Source: Sinorhizobium terangae
GTDB lineage: Bacteria > Pseudomonadota > Alphaproteobacteria > Rhizobiales > Rhizobiaceae
DNA: 64,000 nucleotides
Direction: 5' to 3'
NCBI RefSeq assembly: GCF_029714365.1
Contig: NZ_CP121659.1
Location: 434,001-498,000 of the forward strand
A model generated the notes under the pieces. That model was not told where the DNA came from. It saw nothing but the letters and a program-made list of their open reading frames with translations, and searched no databases. Each line of letters begins with the position of its first letter. The first letter of the stretch is position 1. A program made the position numbers and the translations under genes. Positions 34,871 through 43,956 of the stretch are shown in pieces.

Positions 34871-35849
34871 AGGGCGCCACTCCCGTCCAGCGCTTAAACG
34901 CGCGCGTGAAATGCGCGGAATCGCTGTAGCCTACCCTGAAGGCGATGTCGGTCATGCTGTGAACGCCTTCGCAGATCAACCGGATGGCCTCCCCGCGCCG
35001 CGTCTCGTCGAGCAAGTCCTCAAAATCGACGCCGCAAAACTTCAGGCGCCGCTGCAGGGTCCGAGCCGACATGCCAATGCTTCTTGCTACGACCTCCAGC
35101 CCAAGCGCATGACCATCGGACAGCCTTTCGCTAAGCAGCTTCGCCGCCTCCACCGTCGAGGCCAGTGCCTCTGTCACCTTCGAAGGGCGATTGCGTCGGA
35201 TTTTGAGAGGAAGGTTCAGCAGCTCCCGATCGATCTCGATCATATCGTGATCGCATCCCATTTCGATGTTGGGGCCCAAGCACTCCTCCAGCGCCTCGCT
35301 TCCGCGTGACCTCGACGCAGTCAGTCGAACTTTTATCGCGGAGGGCTCTCCCGCCAGAAGCGGCACCTTCCGCAATACGGCGAGGCTTCCGAAGATGAAG
35401 TGCCGCGGATCGAACTCGAAACGATCGGCGAAGCGGAAGATGATGCGAGCGGTTCCGCCTTCCACCACGAAGCGTACATCCGACCCGTGATGGATCGATG
35501 ACACGTTGGCTGCCGCGAGCACACATGCATCAGCCACGTTCTCCGCTGCGAGAACCGACTGTCCCCATTGGCCGAGATCGCGCAGTTCGGTCAAGCGCCC
35601 GACATGCGCGCCCGCGAACGGGTCCCCCAGGAGAGCGGCCAACTCGTTGGCCATGTGAAAGCACTGGGCGCGCGGAAGCCAGCCGTCCGCGTTCTGGAAC
35701 ACATTTGGCGAGATGCCGAGGCGCGCGCAGAACTCGATGGCCGAAACATCGTGCTTCGCGAGGTAGGGCGCCATCGGCAGAAAGGCCCTAACCCTGATGG
35801 AGGGTGCAGAATGTAACATCCGAGCAGCAAAGTTGGCATGGAAAGGCAA
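34836..35849 (-). CDS. AraC-family transcriptional regulator (OruR/ArgR-like, arabinose-binding-like N-domain)
   Basis: Up to 337 residues: an N-terminal Arabinose_bd-like effector domain (VRAFLPMAPYLAKHDVSAIE onwards, about 20-205) and a C-terminal double HTH (LGLEVVARSIGMSARTLQRR, MTDIAFRVGYSDSAHFTRAF, about 250-330) ending FKRWTGVAPSRFR. Starts at 35849, 35819 or 35774 are possible. The last ten residues and stop derive from a repeat element. It is divergent from an exported-protein gene, and a broken duplicate of its 5' part lies at 37325-37600, so it likely controls genes at both places. Confidence 0.9.
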   Translation of the reverse strand: MPFHANFAARMLHSAPSIRVRAFLPMAPYLAKHDVSAIEFCARLGISPNVFQNADGWLPRAQCFHMANELAALLGDPFAGAHVGRLTELRDLGQWGQSVLAAENVADACVLAAANVSSIHHGSDVRFVVEGGTARIIFRFADRFEFDPRHFIFGSLAVLRKVPLLAGEPSAIKVRLTASRSRGSEALEECLGPNIEMGCDHDMIEIDRELLNLPLKIRRNRPSKVTEALASTVEAAKLLSERLSDGHALGLEVVARSIGMSARTLQRRLKFCGVDFEDLLDETRRGEAIRLICEGVHSMTDIAFRVGYSDSAHFTRAFKRWTGVAPSRFRTDAQRAP

Positions 35850-35946
35850 GACGTAAGTTGAATACTATAGCAGTATGCAACCGGCTGAGAAGACCTTTGC
35901 GACGAAGTTGTTCATGGCAACGCTTAGCGACCTTGAGGAGGAACTG

Positions 35947-36588
35947 ATGCCGTCGAAACTTACCGCCAGCTCCATTGCGATCACGTTTTTCGCTCTCAGT
36001 CACATAACGGCGTTGGCGCAAAGCACTGAGCCGGCGCCCGTACACGTCCCGTTGCAAAAGACAATCGGTCAGGCAAGAACCGAGGTCGTGCCGTCGCTGA
36101 TCGTCCTCAATGCGCGCGGCGCCAATCTGGCGGACAAAACGTTGACCCTGACCGGCGTGGCCGCCAACTCCATACTGTTTGCGGATCGTCCGGTGCGGGC
36201 GGCTGGCCACGCGCCGACCAAGCAGCTAATCGAGGAGTGGGCGGAAGGCAGCGACAGTTTCGCCAAGGACCCGCCGAACGCAACCATATCCGTCTTGAGC
36301 AAGGACGGTTCGACGATCCGTGACGCGGTCGTCGTTCTGACGTCGCCCAGGCTCGATGGCGAGCAACTGTCCTTCGCCGTCGAGGTTCTGGAGGGAAGCC
36401 TCGATGGCGCCGACGGTCCGGCCTCGGTGTTCATCGACATTATCGGCATGCCGCTGACGCCGCTCTCCTTCGCCGGCGTCGCCCGCCGCACTGCCTATCG
36501 CGGCGCCTGGTACGCTGGTGCCGCCGCTGCGGCAGCCCCCTACTACCGCCCGGCCTGTGGCTATTATCCCTATCCGCCCTGCTATTGA
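35947..36588 (+). CDS. Exported protein of unknown function with C-terminal AGVARRT/tyrosine-rich tail
   Basis: 213 residues with a Sec signal peptide (MPSKLTASSIAITFFALSHI...ALAQS) and an excellent GAGGAGGA site before ATG 35947. The middle (LTLTGVAANSILFADRPVR, ISVLSKDGSTIRDAVVVL) is beta-rich. The tail carries SFAGVARRTAYRG followed by a Tyr/Pro/Cys-rich end (YYRPACGYYPYPPCY). The motif AGVARRT recurs in the exported protein at 38435. I do not recognise a named family with certainty. Divergent from the AraC regulator and probably under its control. Confidence 0.75.
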   Translation: MPSKLTASSIAITFFALSHITALAQSTEPAPVHVPLQKTIGQARTEVVPSLIVLNARGANLADKTLTLTGVAANSILFADRPVRAAGHAPTKQLIEEWAEGSDSFAKDPPNATISVLSKDGSTIRDAVVVLTSPRLDGEQLSFAVEVLEGSLDGADGPASVFIDIIGMPLTPLSFAGVARRTAYRGAWYAGAAAAAAPYYRPACGYYPYPPCY

Positions 36589-36820
36589 AACGCTGGACTA
36601 AGTATCGCGGCAAAAAGGCAGGATCAAACCGAGCGCCGCTTTACCCGCACAGGTCTCTCCCGCAGCGATTGTACCGACTGGATTAAACCGATGTCGGATA
36701 GGGCCCCTGCGCATGTCATGAATCCGGCGCGGATTGGTTCGCGCTGGTGTCTGCGATGCTGGCGCGCTCAACACTCCTGTTACCGCGCGGCCAGCCCAAC
36801 CCCTAGGAAGGAGCATGTTT

Positions 36821-37171
36821 ATGAACAGAATTGCGACTTTCTCCGTCATCGCCGCCCTCTCCGCCTTCAGCTTCGGTGGAATGGCCTATGCCCAAGGCGC
36901 GACCATGAACTGGCCGAAGGAGATCGAGGCGACCGTGCGCAGCTATAGCGGCGACAAGGTGAATGTCGTCCTCGTCAGCACCCTGTCGGAGCAGGACCAG
37001 ACGCGGATGTGGGTTGAAAACGCCACGCCGGACCAGCGCGCGGCGCTGCTTGCGGCAGTCGAAGCCAACAAGCCACTCTTGGAGAAACTTAAGGCACAGA
37101 ATATCGAGATCGACAATATCGGCGGCGCCGAACAGGCGGCCGACGGCGGGCTGACGATCTACGTGCGCTAG
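36821..37171 (+). CDS. Small exported protein of unknown function
   Basis: 116 residues: signal peptide MNRIATFSVIAALSAFSFGG-MAYAQG, then a soluble domain of ~90 residues with a helical central part (TPDQRAALLAAVEANKPLLEKL) and a C-terminal strand GGLTIYVR. ATG 36821 lies seven bases after AAGGAG; ATG 36815 is too close to it. The domain may be BON- or fasciclin-like in size but no family is assignable. It stands alone between the first exported protein and the duplicated regulator remnant. Nothing recognised in 36589-36820. Confidence 0.7.
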   Translation: MNRIATFSVIAALSAFSFGGMAYAQGATMNWPKEIEATVRSYSGDKVNVVLVSTLSEQDQTRMWVENATPDQRAALLAAVEANKPLLEKLKAQNIEIDNIGGAEQAADGGLTIYVR

Positions 37172-37324
37172 TTCCTCCGGAGGGTGAAGAAGCGGGATGC
37201 GGAACCTTGATGAACTATGGGCGCATCCCGCTCCTATAATGGCCGCCGAAGCACCGGCCTTGGAGATGACCAGCGGGCCCGGCGAACGGCGGTTCCACAC
37301 CGAACCGCTGACCTTGCTCGGGCA

Positions 37325-37600
37325 TCGGGCGCAACTCGTTGGGCATATGAGAGCGTGGGTGCGCGGGAGCCAGCCGGCCGCGTCCGGAACGCATTTGGCG
37401 AGATTCCGAGGCGTGCAGAGCTCGATGGCCGAAACATCGTGCCTGGCGAGGCAGGGCCCATCGGCAGCAAGGCCCTAACCCGGATCGAGGGTACAGAATA
37501 TAACATCCGAGCAGCAAACTTGGCATGAAAAGGCAAGACGTAAGTTGAGCACTAGAGCAGTATGCAACCGATTGGGAAGGCTTTCGCAAGGAAGTTGACC
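37325..37600 (-). pseudogene. Broken duplicate of the AraC-type regulator 5' end and its promoter region
   Basis: From 37600 down to about 37325 the sequence aligns with 35905 to about 35630, covering the divergent promoter (shared GTAACATCCGAGCAGCAAA-like, GGCAAGACGTAAGTTGA and AGCAGTATGCAACCG blocks) and the first ~70 codons of the regulator (MPFHAKFAARMLYSVPSIRV from 37536 on the minus strand). Small deletions shift the frame at least twice, so no functional regulator remains. The promoter half now faces the DUF2092 gene at 37638. Confidence 0.8.
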
Positions 37601-37637
37601 CGGCGACCCACAGAAAACGAGTCCGCTAGGTGAGCAA

Positions 37638-38438
37638 ATGAATGAACCCGTAATGAGATCGCCTGGCACGGCATGGCGCTCGTACACACTGATATCGATG
37701 CTCGTAGTCAGCGTGGTCGCATGGCCGGCCTCGGCGAGAGACGGGATCGACCCGGAGGCCGAGCGAATCCTGGCTGCGATGAGCGAGAATCTCAAGTCGA
37801 TGCCCGCGCTTGGCGTCGACTACGACGCAGATCAGGAAATCCTCACTCTGGATGGCCAGAAGATTCAGTACAGCGCATCCGGCTCCATTGCACTCGATCG
37901 CGCGAAGGGTTTCCGGATGAAGCGTATGGGCCCCTTTGCCCAGGCGGAGGTGATATTCGACGGCACCACGATATCGCTCCACGACCGGATCACAAATGCT
38001 TATGCCCAACTGCAAAGTCCCGGCCGCAGCATTGAAGATGCGACCGAGGAACTTCGCGCCACAACCGAACTTGATGCTCCGGGAGCGGAGTTGCTGGCAA
38101 GTGATCCCTATGTCGTCCTCACTGATGGCGTCACCGAGGGAACCGTCGTCGGATCGGCCTTCGTCAACGGCGTCGAATGCGATCATCTCGCCTTCAGGAC
38201 CGATATCGTCGACTGGCAAATCTGGATCAGCAAGGGCAGCAGGCCACTACCGCTCAAATATGTCATCACGACCAAATGGATGACGGGAGCGCCGCAATAT
38301 ACGCTGCGACTGAGCAACTGGAATTCGGACGGGATCGATACTGCGCAGTTCAAATTCACGCCGCCAGCCGACGCGAACAAAGTTGAACACGTCCATGCCG
38401 ACGTTACCGGCGAGCTTGCACTGGAGGCGGCGCAATGA
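37638..38438 (+). CDS. DUF2092 exported protein (LolA-like fold)
   Basis: 266 residues. Signal segment SYTLISMLVVSVVAWPASA, then the DUF2092 pattern DPEAERILAAMSENLKSMPA, DGQKIQYSASGSIALDR, GTTISLHDRITNAYAQ and a C-terminal KFTPPADANKVE. The family is thought to adopt a LolA/outer-membrane lipoprotein-carrier-like fold, implying binding of a hydrophobic ligand in the periplasm (inference). Its promoter is a duplicate of the AraC/exported-protein divergent region. The next gene overlaps it by 4 bp (ATGA). Confidence 0.85.
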   Translation: MNEPVMRSPGTAWRSYTLISMLVVSVVAWPASARDGIDPEAERILAAMSENLKSMPALGVDYDADQEILTLDGQKIQYSASGSIALDRAKGFRMKRMGPFAQAEVIFDGTTISLHDRITNAYAQLQSPGRSIEDATEELRATTELDAPGAELLASDPYVVLTDGVTEGTVVGSAFVNGVECDHLAFRTDIVDWQIWISKGSRPLPLKYVITTKWMTGAPQYTLRLSNWNSDGIDTAQFKFTPPADANKVEHVHADVTGELALEAAQ

Positions 38439-38743
38439 AGAGGCGCAGGTTGAAGGTCCTTTCGGTCGCCGTCGCCGGTCTGGCCATGCTTGCGGTCGAT
38501 ATCGTTCCCATGCCGTTCGTATCGGAGGCGCACGCAATCATAGGCCGGCCAGTAACGCCGGGAAGTGTGGCCGGCGTCGCCCGCCGTACGACGCGTCGAG
38601 TGATCCGCCGCTCCACCGTCTATGCCGCCACACTGCCGGCCGGCTGCGTCAGGACCAGCGTCAGCGGCGTCATGGTGTGGCGTTGCGGCGGGGTCTACTA
38701 CCAACCAGAAGGCGGGCGCTACGTCGTCGTTTACATCGACTGA
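38435..38743 (+). CDS. Small exported protein with AGVARRT motif
   Basis: 102 residues. Basic N-terminus MKRRRLKVLS and hydrophobic segment VAVAGLAMLAVDIVPMPF form a signal peptide; the mature part holds SVAGVARRTTRRVIRR and two cysteines (LPAGCVRTS, VWRCGGVYYQ), possibly a disulfide. ATG overlaps the DUF2092 stop, so the two are translationally coupled, typical of DUF2092 operons. The motif S(F/V)AGVARRT is shared with the protein at 35947. Function unknown. Confidence 0.75.
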   Translation: MKRRRLKVLSVAVAGLAMLAVDIVPMPFVSEAHAIIGRPVTPGSVAGVARRTTRRVIRRSTVYAATLPAGCVRTSVSGVMVWRCGGVYYQPEGGRYVVVYID

Positions 38744-38788
38744 ACTCAACGCATTGGTTCGCAACTCAATTTTTCTTGGAGAGATAGA

Positions 38789-40231
38789 ATGGATATTACG
38801 CGTCGTGACTTGACGGTAGCCGGCCTTGGGGCGCTGGCGGCTGGATCTCTTGGTATGCCAGCAATGGCCGCAGAAGGATTGGTAGCGGATTTGCCGGAAG
38901 GACTCGATGAGTTCGCGCTGGCTGTCGAGGCCTATATTTATGCATATCCCCTCGTGACAATGGAAATGACCAGGCGGGTGATTACCAACGTCGCCGAGGC
39001 GGAGGGAAGCCGGGGCCCTATGGGGCATCTGATCAAGTTGCGCCAGTATCCGGACGCCAAGTTCCGGGACGTGACGGCACCCAACGCCGATACCCTCTAT
39101 ACGACTGCGTTCTTTGACGTGGGGGATGAGCCCTGGGTCGTTAGCCTGCCCGATATGAAAGACCGCTATGCCCTGTTTCCGATGCTGGACGGCTGGACGA
39201 CAGTGTTCGACGTTCCCGGAAAACGCACCACGGGCACGGACGCCCAGACGTTCGTGGTCACCGGCCCCGGTTGGGAGGGGAAGCTCCCGGAGGGTGTGAC
39301 GCAATACAAGTCTCCGACGAGCATCGTGTGGCTGCTGGGACGCATCTACTGCACCGGCACCCCGGAGGACTACGCCGAAGTTCATAAACTGCAGGATGAA
39401 GTGAAGCTCTACCCCTTGAGCGCTTGGGGGAAGGACTGGGCTCCGCCCGAGGGCAAGGTCGATCCGTCGATCGACATGAAGACCGCCGTTCGCGAGCAGG
39501 TCAACAACATGGACGCCATCGAGTACTTCACTCTCTTCGCCGAGCTCCTGAAGCGCAATCCGCCGACCGACGCGGACGCGCCCATGGTCGCCAAGCTCGC
39601 TGAACTGGGAATTGTTCCCGGTCAGGACTTCGACAAGACCAAATTCGATCCGGGATTTGTGAAGCGCGTCCCGCAGCTCGGCTTCGCACGCATCATGATG
39701 CATTTCAAATTCAGCGACGGCGACGTGCAGGATATTGATGGCTGGGGCTTCACGACAAAGACCGGCATCTACGGTACCAACTATATGCAGCGTGCCCTGG
39801 TCACCGCGATCGGTCTCGGAGCAAATCGGCCGCAGGATGCGATCTACCCTACCTCGCTGAAATCCGACAGCGGACTGATCAAGCGGCCATATAACGGGTC
39901 CGAGAAGTACGTTCTGACATTCAAGAAAGGCCTGACGCCGCCTGTTTCGGGCTTCTGGTCATTGACCATGTATGATGCCGACTACTTCTTTGTCGACAAT
40001 CCGCTGAATCGCTACTCGATCAGCGCAAGGCAGCCACTCAAGGCAAATCCGGACGGCTCGATCGACCTGTTGATCCAGCATGAATCACCGGGAGCGGACA
40101 AGGAATCGAATTGGCTCCCGGCGCCCAAAGGAAAGTTCATTCTAATGATGCGCCTCTATTGGCCCAACGAGAGCAATCCGTCCATCATTGACGGTTCTTG
40201 GACGATACCGCCCGTGAAGAGGGTGAGTTGA
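38789..40231 (+). CDS. DUF1254/DUF1214 exported protein
   Basis: 480 residues. The N-terminus has a Tat-like twin-arginine signal (TRRDLTVAGLGALAAGSLG). A DUF1254 domain follows (EAYIYAYPLVTMEMTRRVIT, TAPNADTLYTTAFFDV) and a C-terminal DUF1214 domain (KGLTPPVSGFWSLTMYDADY, NRYSISARQPLK, NWLPAPKGKFILMMRLYWP). This pair occurs widely in exported bacterial proteins without an assigned reaction. The ribosome site is TTGGAGAGA. It follows the DUF2092 pair in the same direction by 45 bp and is probably in the same operon. Confidence 0.88.
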   Translation: MDITRRDLTVAGLGALAAGSLGMPAMAAEGLVADLPEGLDEFALAVEAYIYAYPLVTMEMTRRVITNVAEAEGSRGPMGHLIKLRQYPDAKFRDVTAPNADTLYTTAFFDVGDEPWVVSLPDMKDRYALFPMLDGWTTVFDVPGKRTTGTDAQTFVVTGPGWEGKLPEGVTQYKSPTSIVWLLGRIYCTGTPEDYAEVHKLQDEVKLYPLSAWGKDWAPPEGKVDPSIDMKTAVREQVNNMDAIEYFTLFAELLKRNPPTDADAPMVAKLAELGIVPGQDFDKTKFDPGFVKRVPQLGFARIMMHFKFSDGDVQDIDGWGFTTKTGIYGTNYMQRALVTAIGLGANRPQDAIYPTSLKSDSGLIKRPYNGSEKYVLTFKKGLTPPVSGFWSLTMYDADYFFVDNPLNRYSISARQPLKANPDGSIDLLIQHESPGADKESNWLPAPKGKFILMMRLYWPNESNPSIIDGSWTIPPVKRVS

Positions 40232-40525
40232 CATCTGTATTGACGCGCACGCTACCGTGGCGGCTGCAAAGCCGACCATCGATTTCTCACGTCTCACACC
40301 GGAAGCACGGTGCGATTGAGATATAGCGATAATGATCCCTGTGGCACAGCGAGAAAGCCGAAAGTACAGCGTTTCCGGCGGCTCTTACTGGTACCCGTCG
40401 AGACTACTTGAACAGGCCGTTTCTGCCCGTAGTTGGCATCAAATGGCAAGCGCCGCGCTTGCGCTTATTGTAACGCTGTGACCAAGCGTTGCGAACGCGT
40501 TGTCGCCACGGGGCAAGGGGGAAGC

Positions 40526-41512
40526 GTGACCTTGGAAGCGGCTCACCGAACCGGCGTTGCTGGGTGCGCGCAAGCCGGCATGATCTTCATCGAGGGCGGA
40601 ACCTTCTCGATGGGGTCCGACGCACACTATCCCGAAGAGGGGCCGATACATCGCGTTCGTGTCGATGGCTTTCTAATCGATGAAACGCCTGTGACAAATG
40701 CCGAGTTTTCGGAGTTTGTTGAGGCGACCGGTTATCGCACCTTTTCGGAATCTCCTCCTGATCCACGGGACTACCCCGGTATTTTACCGGAGATGCTGTA
40801 TGCCGGTTCATTGGTCTTTCATCAGCCGAACGGGGCCGTCGACCTGCAAGACTGGACTCGATGGTGGTCCTTTCTGGAGGGGGCCTGCTGGCATCACCCA
40901 TACGGGCCGGGAAGCAACATCAAAGGGTTGGATGACCATCCAGTCGTTCATGTTTCCTACCACGACGCGCTCGCGTACGCGCGGTGGAGGGGCAAGGATC
41001 TTCCAACGGAGGCTGAGTGGGAGTTTGCTGCCAGAGGCGGCCTCGATGGCGCTGAATATGCCTGGGGCTCGGAATTTATCCCTGCCGGACGTCATCTGGC
41101 CAATACCTGGCAGGGCGCCTTCCCGAGAACCAATAACGTTGAGGACGGTTATTCGCGCACCTCTCCGGTCAAAGCCTTCCCGCCCAACGGATACGGCCTT
41201 TACGACATGATCGGGAACGTTTGGGAGTGGACGTCCGACTGGTTTTCGCCGCGGCACGAGGCAGACCCCTCGAAGGCGTGCTGTATTCCCAGAAACCCGC
41301 GCGGCGGGCGCGAAGCCGACAGCCATGATCCCTGTCAGCCCGAGATAAGAATTCCGCGCAAGGTGTTGAAGGGCGGGTCGCATCTATGTGCGCCCAACTA
41401 CTGCCGTCGCTATCGTCCAGCGGCGCGGCATGCCGAGCCTATAGACACCTCAACATGTCACGTCGGTTTCAGATGCGTTATCAGACCGGGAGGGTCGTAT
41501 GAAGTCACCTAA
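40526..41512 (+). CDS. Formylglycine-generating enzyme (SUMF1/FGE family)
   Basis: 328 residues. FGE oxidises a cysteine in the CxPxR motif of sulfatases to C-alpha-formylglycine. Family landmarks: GMIFIEGGTFSMGS, ETPVTNAEFSEFV, LPTEAEWEFAARGG, GNVWEWTSDWF, and the copper-binding/catalytic cysteine pair in GGSHLCAPNYCRRYRPAAR (spacing of five as in human FGE). The start is taken as GTG 40526 after AAGGGGGA; TTG 40433 gives a Cys-rich N-terminus without family support. It overlaps the sulfatase gene by 14 bp. No signal peptide, so it acts in the cytosol before sulfatase export. Nothing recognised in 40232-40525. Confidence 0.92.
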   Translation: MTLEAAHRTGVAGCAQAGMIFIEGGTFSMGSDAHYPEEGPIHRVRVDGFLIDETPVTNAEFSEFVEATGYRTFSESPPDPRDYPGILPEMLYAGSLVFHQPNGAVDLQDWTRWWSFLEGACWHHPYGPGSNIKGLDDHPVVHVSYHDALAYARWRGKDLPTEAEWEFAARGGLDGAEYAWGSEFIPAGRHLANTWQGAFPRTNNVEDGYSRTSPVKAFPPNGYGLYDMIGNVWEWTSDWFSPRHEADPSKACCIPRNPRGGREADSHDPCQPEIRIPRKVLKGGSHLCAPNYCRRYRPAARHAEPIDTSTCHVGFRCVIRPGGSYEVT

Positions 41513-43877
41513 GCACGCGAGAACACGTTGGTTGGGAGTGAGCACGGCGCTCCTGCTTCTGAGCGCTCCCGCAATGGCTCAGGAATCACTGCCTTTTCCG
41601 CCGAAGCCCTCAGGGAGCAAAGCCGGCCCGACGATAGCTCAGTCCACCTACAGCCCGTTGCCTGCGCAGCCGCGCCTTCCCGCGAACGCCCCGAACATCG
41701 TCGTTATCATGCTTGATGACGTCGGCCCGGCGTTGCCGGACACCTTCGGCGGAGTGATCGAAACACCGACGTTGAGCCGCCTTGCGGAAGACGGAGTGTC
41801 CTACAATCGCTTCCACAATGCCGCCATGTGCTCCCCCTCGCGGGCGGCATTGCTGACGGGGCGCAACCATCATCGCGTCGGGAATGGCCAGATCGCCGAG
41901 TTGGCAAACGATTGGGACGGATATACCGGGAGGATACCACGCACCTCCGCAACCGTCGCGAAAGTCCTTGGCTATTACGGTTACGCGACCGCAGCCTTCG
42001 GCAAATGGCATAATACCCCGGCCAATGAAACGACCGCGGTCGGCCCGTACACGGACTGGCCCGCTGGCGAAGGAATCGGGTTCGATTATTTCTATGGTTT
42101 TCTTGCCGGGGAATCCTCCCAGTGGGAGCCCGCCGTTGTCGAAAACACCGTTCGCGTCGATCCATCTCACGGGAAGGAAGGCTACCACTTCACCGAGGAC
42201 ATGACCGACAAGGCGGTGTCGTGGATGAAGCAGGTGCACGCGCTGACGCCGGACCGGCCCTTCTTCATGTACTGGGCGCCCGGCGCTGCACATGGTCCGC
42301 ATCACATCTTCAAGGAATGGGCGGACAAGTACAAAGGCAAATTCGATGACGGCTGGGATGCCATGCGAGAGCGCATCTATGCACGCCAAAAACAACTCGG
42401 TTGGATACCGGAGAATACGGAACTGACGCCCCGCCCGGATACGCTTGCGGGATGGAAGGACATTCCAGAAGACGAGAAGCCGTTCCAGCGTCGGCTGATG
42501 GAGGTCTTTGCAGGCTATACCGAACATGCGGACACTCAGGCCGGGCGGTTGATCGAGGCCCTCGATGAACTGGGAATTCGCGACAATACCCTCATCTTCT
42601 ATGTCTGGGGCGACAACGGGTCCAGCGCGGAAGGCCAGAACGGTACGATCAGCGAGCTTCTGGCGCAGAACGGCATCGCTACGGAAATCAAGGATCACAT
42701 CCGCACGATGAATGAATTGGGTGGAATGGATGTTCTCGGATCACCCAAGGCCGACAACATGTATCATGCCGGCTGGGCCTGGGCCGGTTCCACGCCGCAT
42801 CGATCGACCAAGCTGGTTGCCGCCCATTTCGGCGGAACGCGAACGCCGCTCGTGGTCTCCTGGCCGAGCAGGATCAAGCCGGACAAGAAGCCGCGCTCCC
42901 AGTTCCATCATCTCAACGACATCGTGCCAACGATCTATGACGTTCTGGACATTCAGCCGCCGAAGCTCGTGGACGGCATCACCCAGGACCCCCTCGATGG
43001 TGTCAGCATGACTTACACCTTCGACTCTCCCGAGGCTGCGGGGCAGAAGAAGGAGCAGTACTTCGAGATCATGGGCAGCCGTGCCATCTATCAGGAAGAG
43101 TGGATCGCATCCGTCTTCGGGCCGCGTACACCATGGACTCCCGGCCTCGATCCCGCCATCTTCAAATGGTCGCCGGACAATGACGTGTGGGAACTTCACG
43201 ATCTCAGCAAGGACTACTCCCAGGCGAAGGACGTCGCGGCCGATCATCCCGAAAAAGTCGAGGAACTGAAAAAGGCGTTTGGCGTTCAGGCCGAAGCCAA
43301 CAAGGTGTTCCCCGTCGGGGGAGGGCTATGGTCTGCCGTCTTCCATCCGGAAGATGCGCCGTCCAATCCCGCGACCGAGTTCCAGTTCACGCAAGACGTC
43401 GTGGGTGTTCCCGAATTCACGGCGCCGAAAGTTGGAGCTCGCAGCAACCTTGTAACCATCGAGGCGGAATTGAAGCCGGACTCGGAGGGCGTGCTCTACG
43501 CATTGGGTGCCTTTTCGGGTGGTGTCGCTTTGTGGGTCGAGAACGGCAAGCTCACCTACGAGTACAATCTGTTCGAGATCGAGCGGACGCGTCTTCAATC
43601 CTCCGAACCGTTGCCGAGCGGCAAGGTCAACATAGAGGTCGAGACGCGCAAGTCCGGCAGCAATCGCGGCGCACCGCTCGACGTCGTTATCCGCATCGAT
43701 GGCAAAGAGGTGGCGAAAGGGCGCGTGCCGCGCTCCGCTCCGCTCGCGTTCACCGCCAATGACGCCTTCGACGTGGGCAGAGACAGCTACTCTCCAGTCT
43801 CCCTCGCGTACTTTGACCGCAAGCCGTTCGCCTTCAACAGCAAGATCGAACGTCTGAAGGTCGAATACTTGAAGTGA
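41499..43877 (+). CDS. Exported arylsulfatase (type I, formylglycine-dependent)
   Basis: 792 residues. Signal peptide STALLLLSAPAMAQ, then the alkaline-phosphatase-superfamily sulfatase domain: metal ligands in VVIMLDDVG (Asp73/74), the formylglycine motif CSPSRAALLTGRN with Cys111 as the converted residue, GKWH, and DNGSS. A ~150-residue C-terminal beta-sandwich-like extension (about 640-792) is typical of large bacterial arylsulfatases. The enzyme would release sulfate from organic esters in the periplasm or outside. Its ATG lies inside the FGE gene, linking synthesis of enzyme and activator. Confidence 0.94.
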   Translation: MKSPKHARTRWLGVSTALLLLSAPAMAQESLPFPPKPSGSKAGPTIAQSTYSPLPAQPRLPANAPNIVVIMLDDVGPALPDTFGGVIETPTLSRLAEDGVSYNRFHNAAMCSPSRAALLTGRNHHRVGNGQIAELANDWDGYTGRIPRTSATVAKVLGYYGYATAAFGKWHNTPANETTAVGPYTDWPAGEGIGFDYFYGFLAGESSQWEPAVVENTVRVDPSHGKEGYHFTEDMTDKAVSWMKQVHALTPDRPFFMYWAPGAAHGPHHIFKEWADKYKGKFDDGWDAMRERIYARQKQLGWIPENTELTPRPDTLAGWKDIPEDEKPFQRRLMEVFAGYTEHADTQAGRLIEALDELGIRDNTLIFYVWGDNGSSAEGQNGTISELLAQNGIATEIKDHIRTMNELGGMDVLGSPKADNMYHAGWAWAGSTPHRSTKLVAAHFGGTRTPLVVSWPSRIKPDKKPRSQFHHLNDIVPTIYDVLDIQPPKLVDGITQDPLDGVSMTYTFDSPEAAGQKKEQYFEIMGSRAIYQEEWIASVFGPRTPWTPGLDPAIFKWSPDNDVWELHDLSKDYSQAKDVAADHPEKVEELKKAFGVQAEANKVFPVGGGLWSAVFHPEDAPSNPATEFQFTQDVVGVPEFTAPKVGARSNLVTIEAELKPDSEGVLYALGAFSGGVALWVENGKLTYEYNLFEIERTRLQSSEPLPSGKVNIEVETRKSGSNRGAPLDVVIRIDGKEVAKGRVPRSAPLAFTANDAFDVGRDSYSPVSLAYFDRKPFAFNSKIERLKVEYLK

Positions 43878-43894
43878 GCACCGGTTTCGGTCGA

Positions 43895-43919
43895 ACCGGC
43901 AAACTCTGCGTTTGCCGGT
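43895..43919 (+). terminator. Hairpin after the arylsulfatase gene
   Basis: ACCGGCAAAC (43895-43904), loop TCTGC, GTTTGCCGGT (43910-43919), then CCTTCTTT. Ten perfect base pairs with a short pyrimidine tail, 18 bp after the stop. It argues against a start at 43912 for the next gene. Confidence 0.6.
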
Positions 43920-43956
43920 CCTTCTTTCCGCCGGCGTGCATACAGGAGTAATTGAA

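Noticed and set aside
38183..39703. 506-codon minus-strand open frame over the DUF2092/DUF1254 genes
   Set aside because: Crosses three genes with recognisable domains and ribosome sites on the other strand; no family features of its own.
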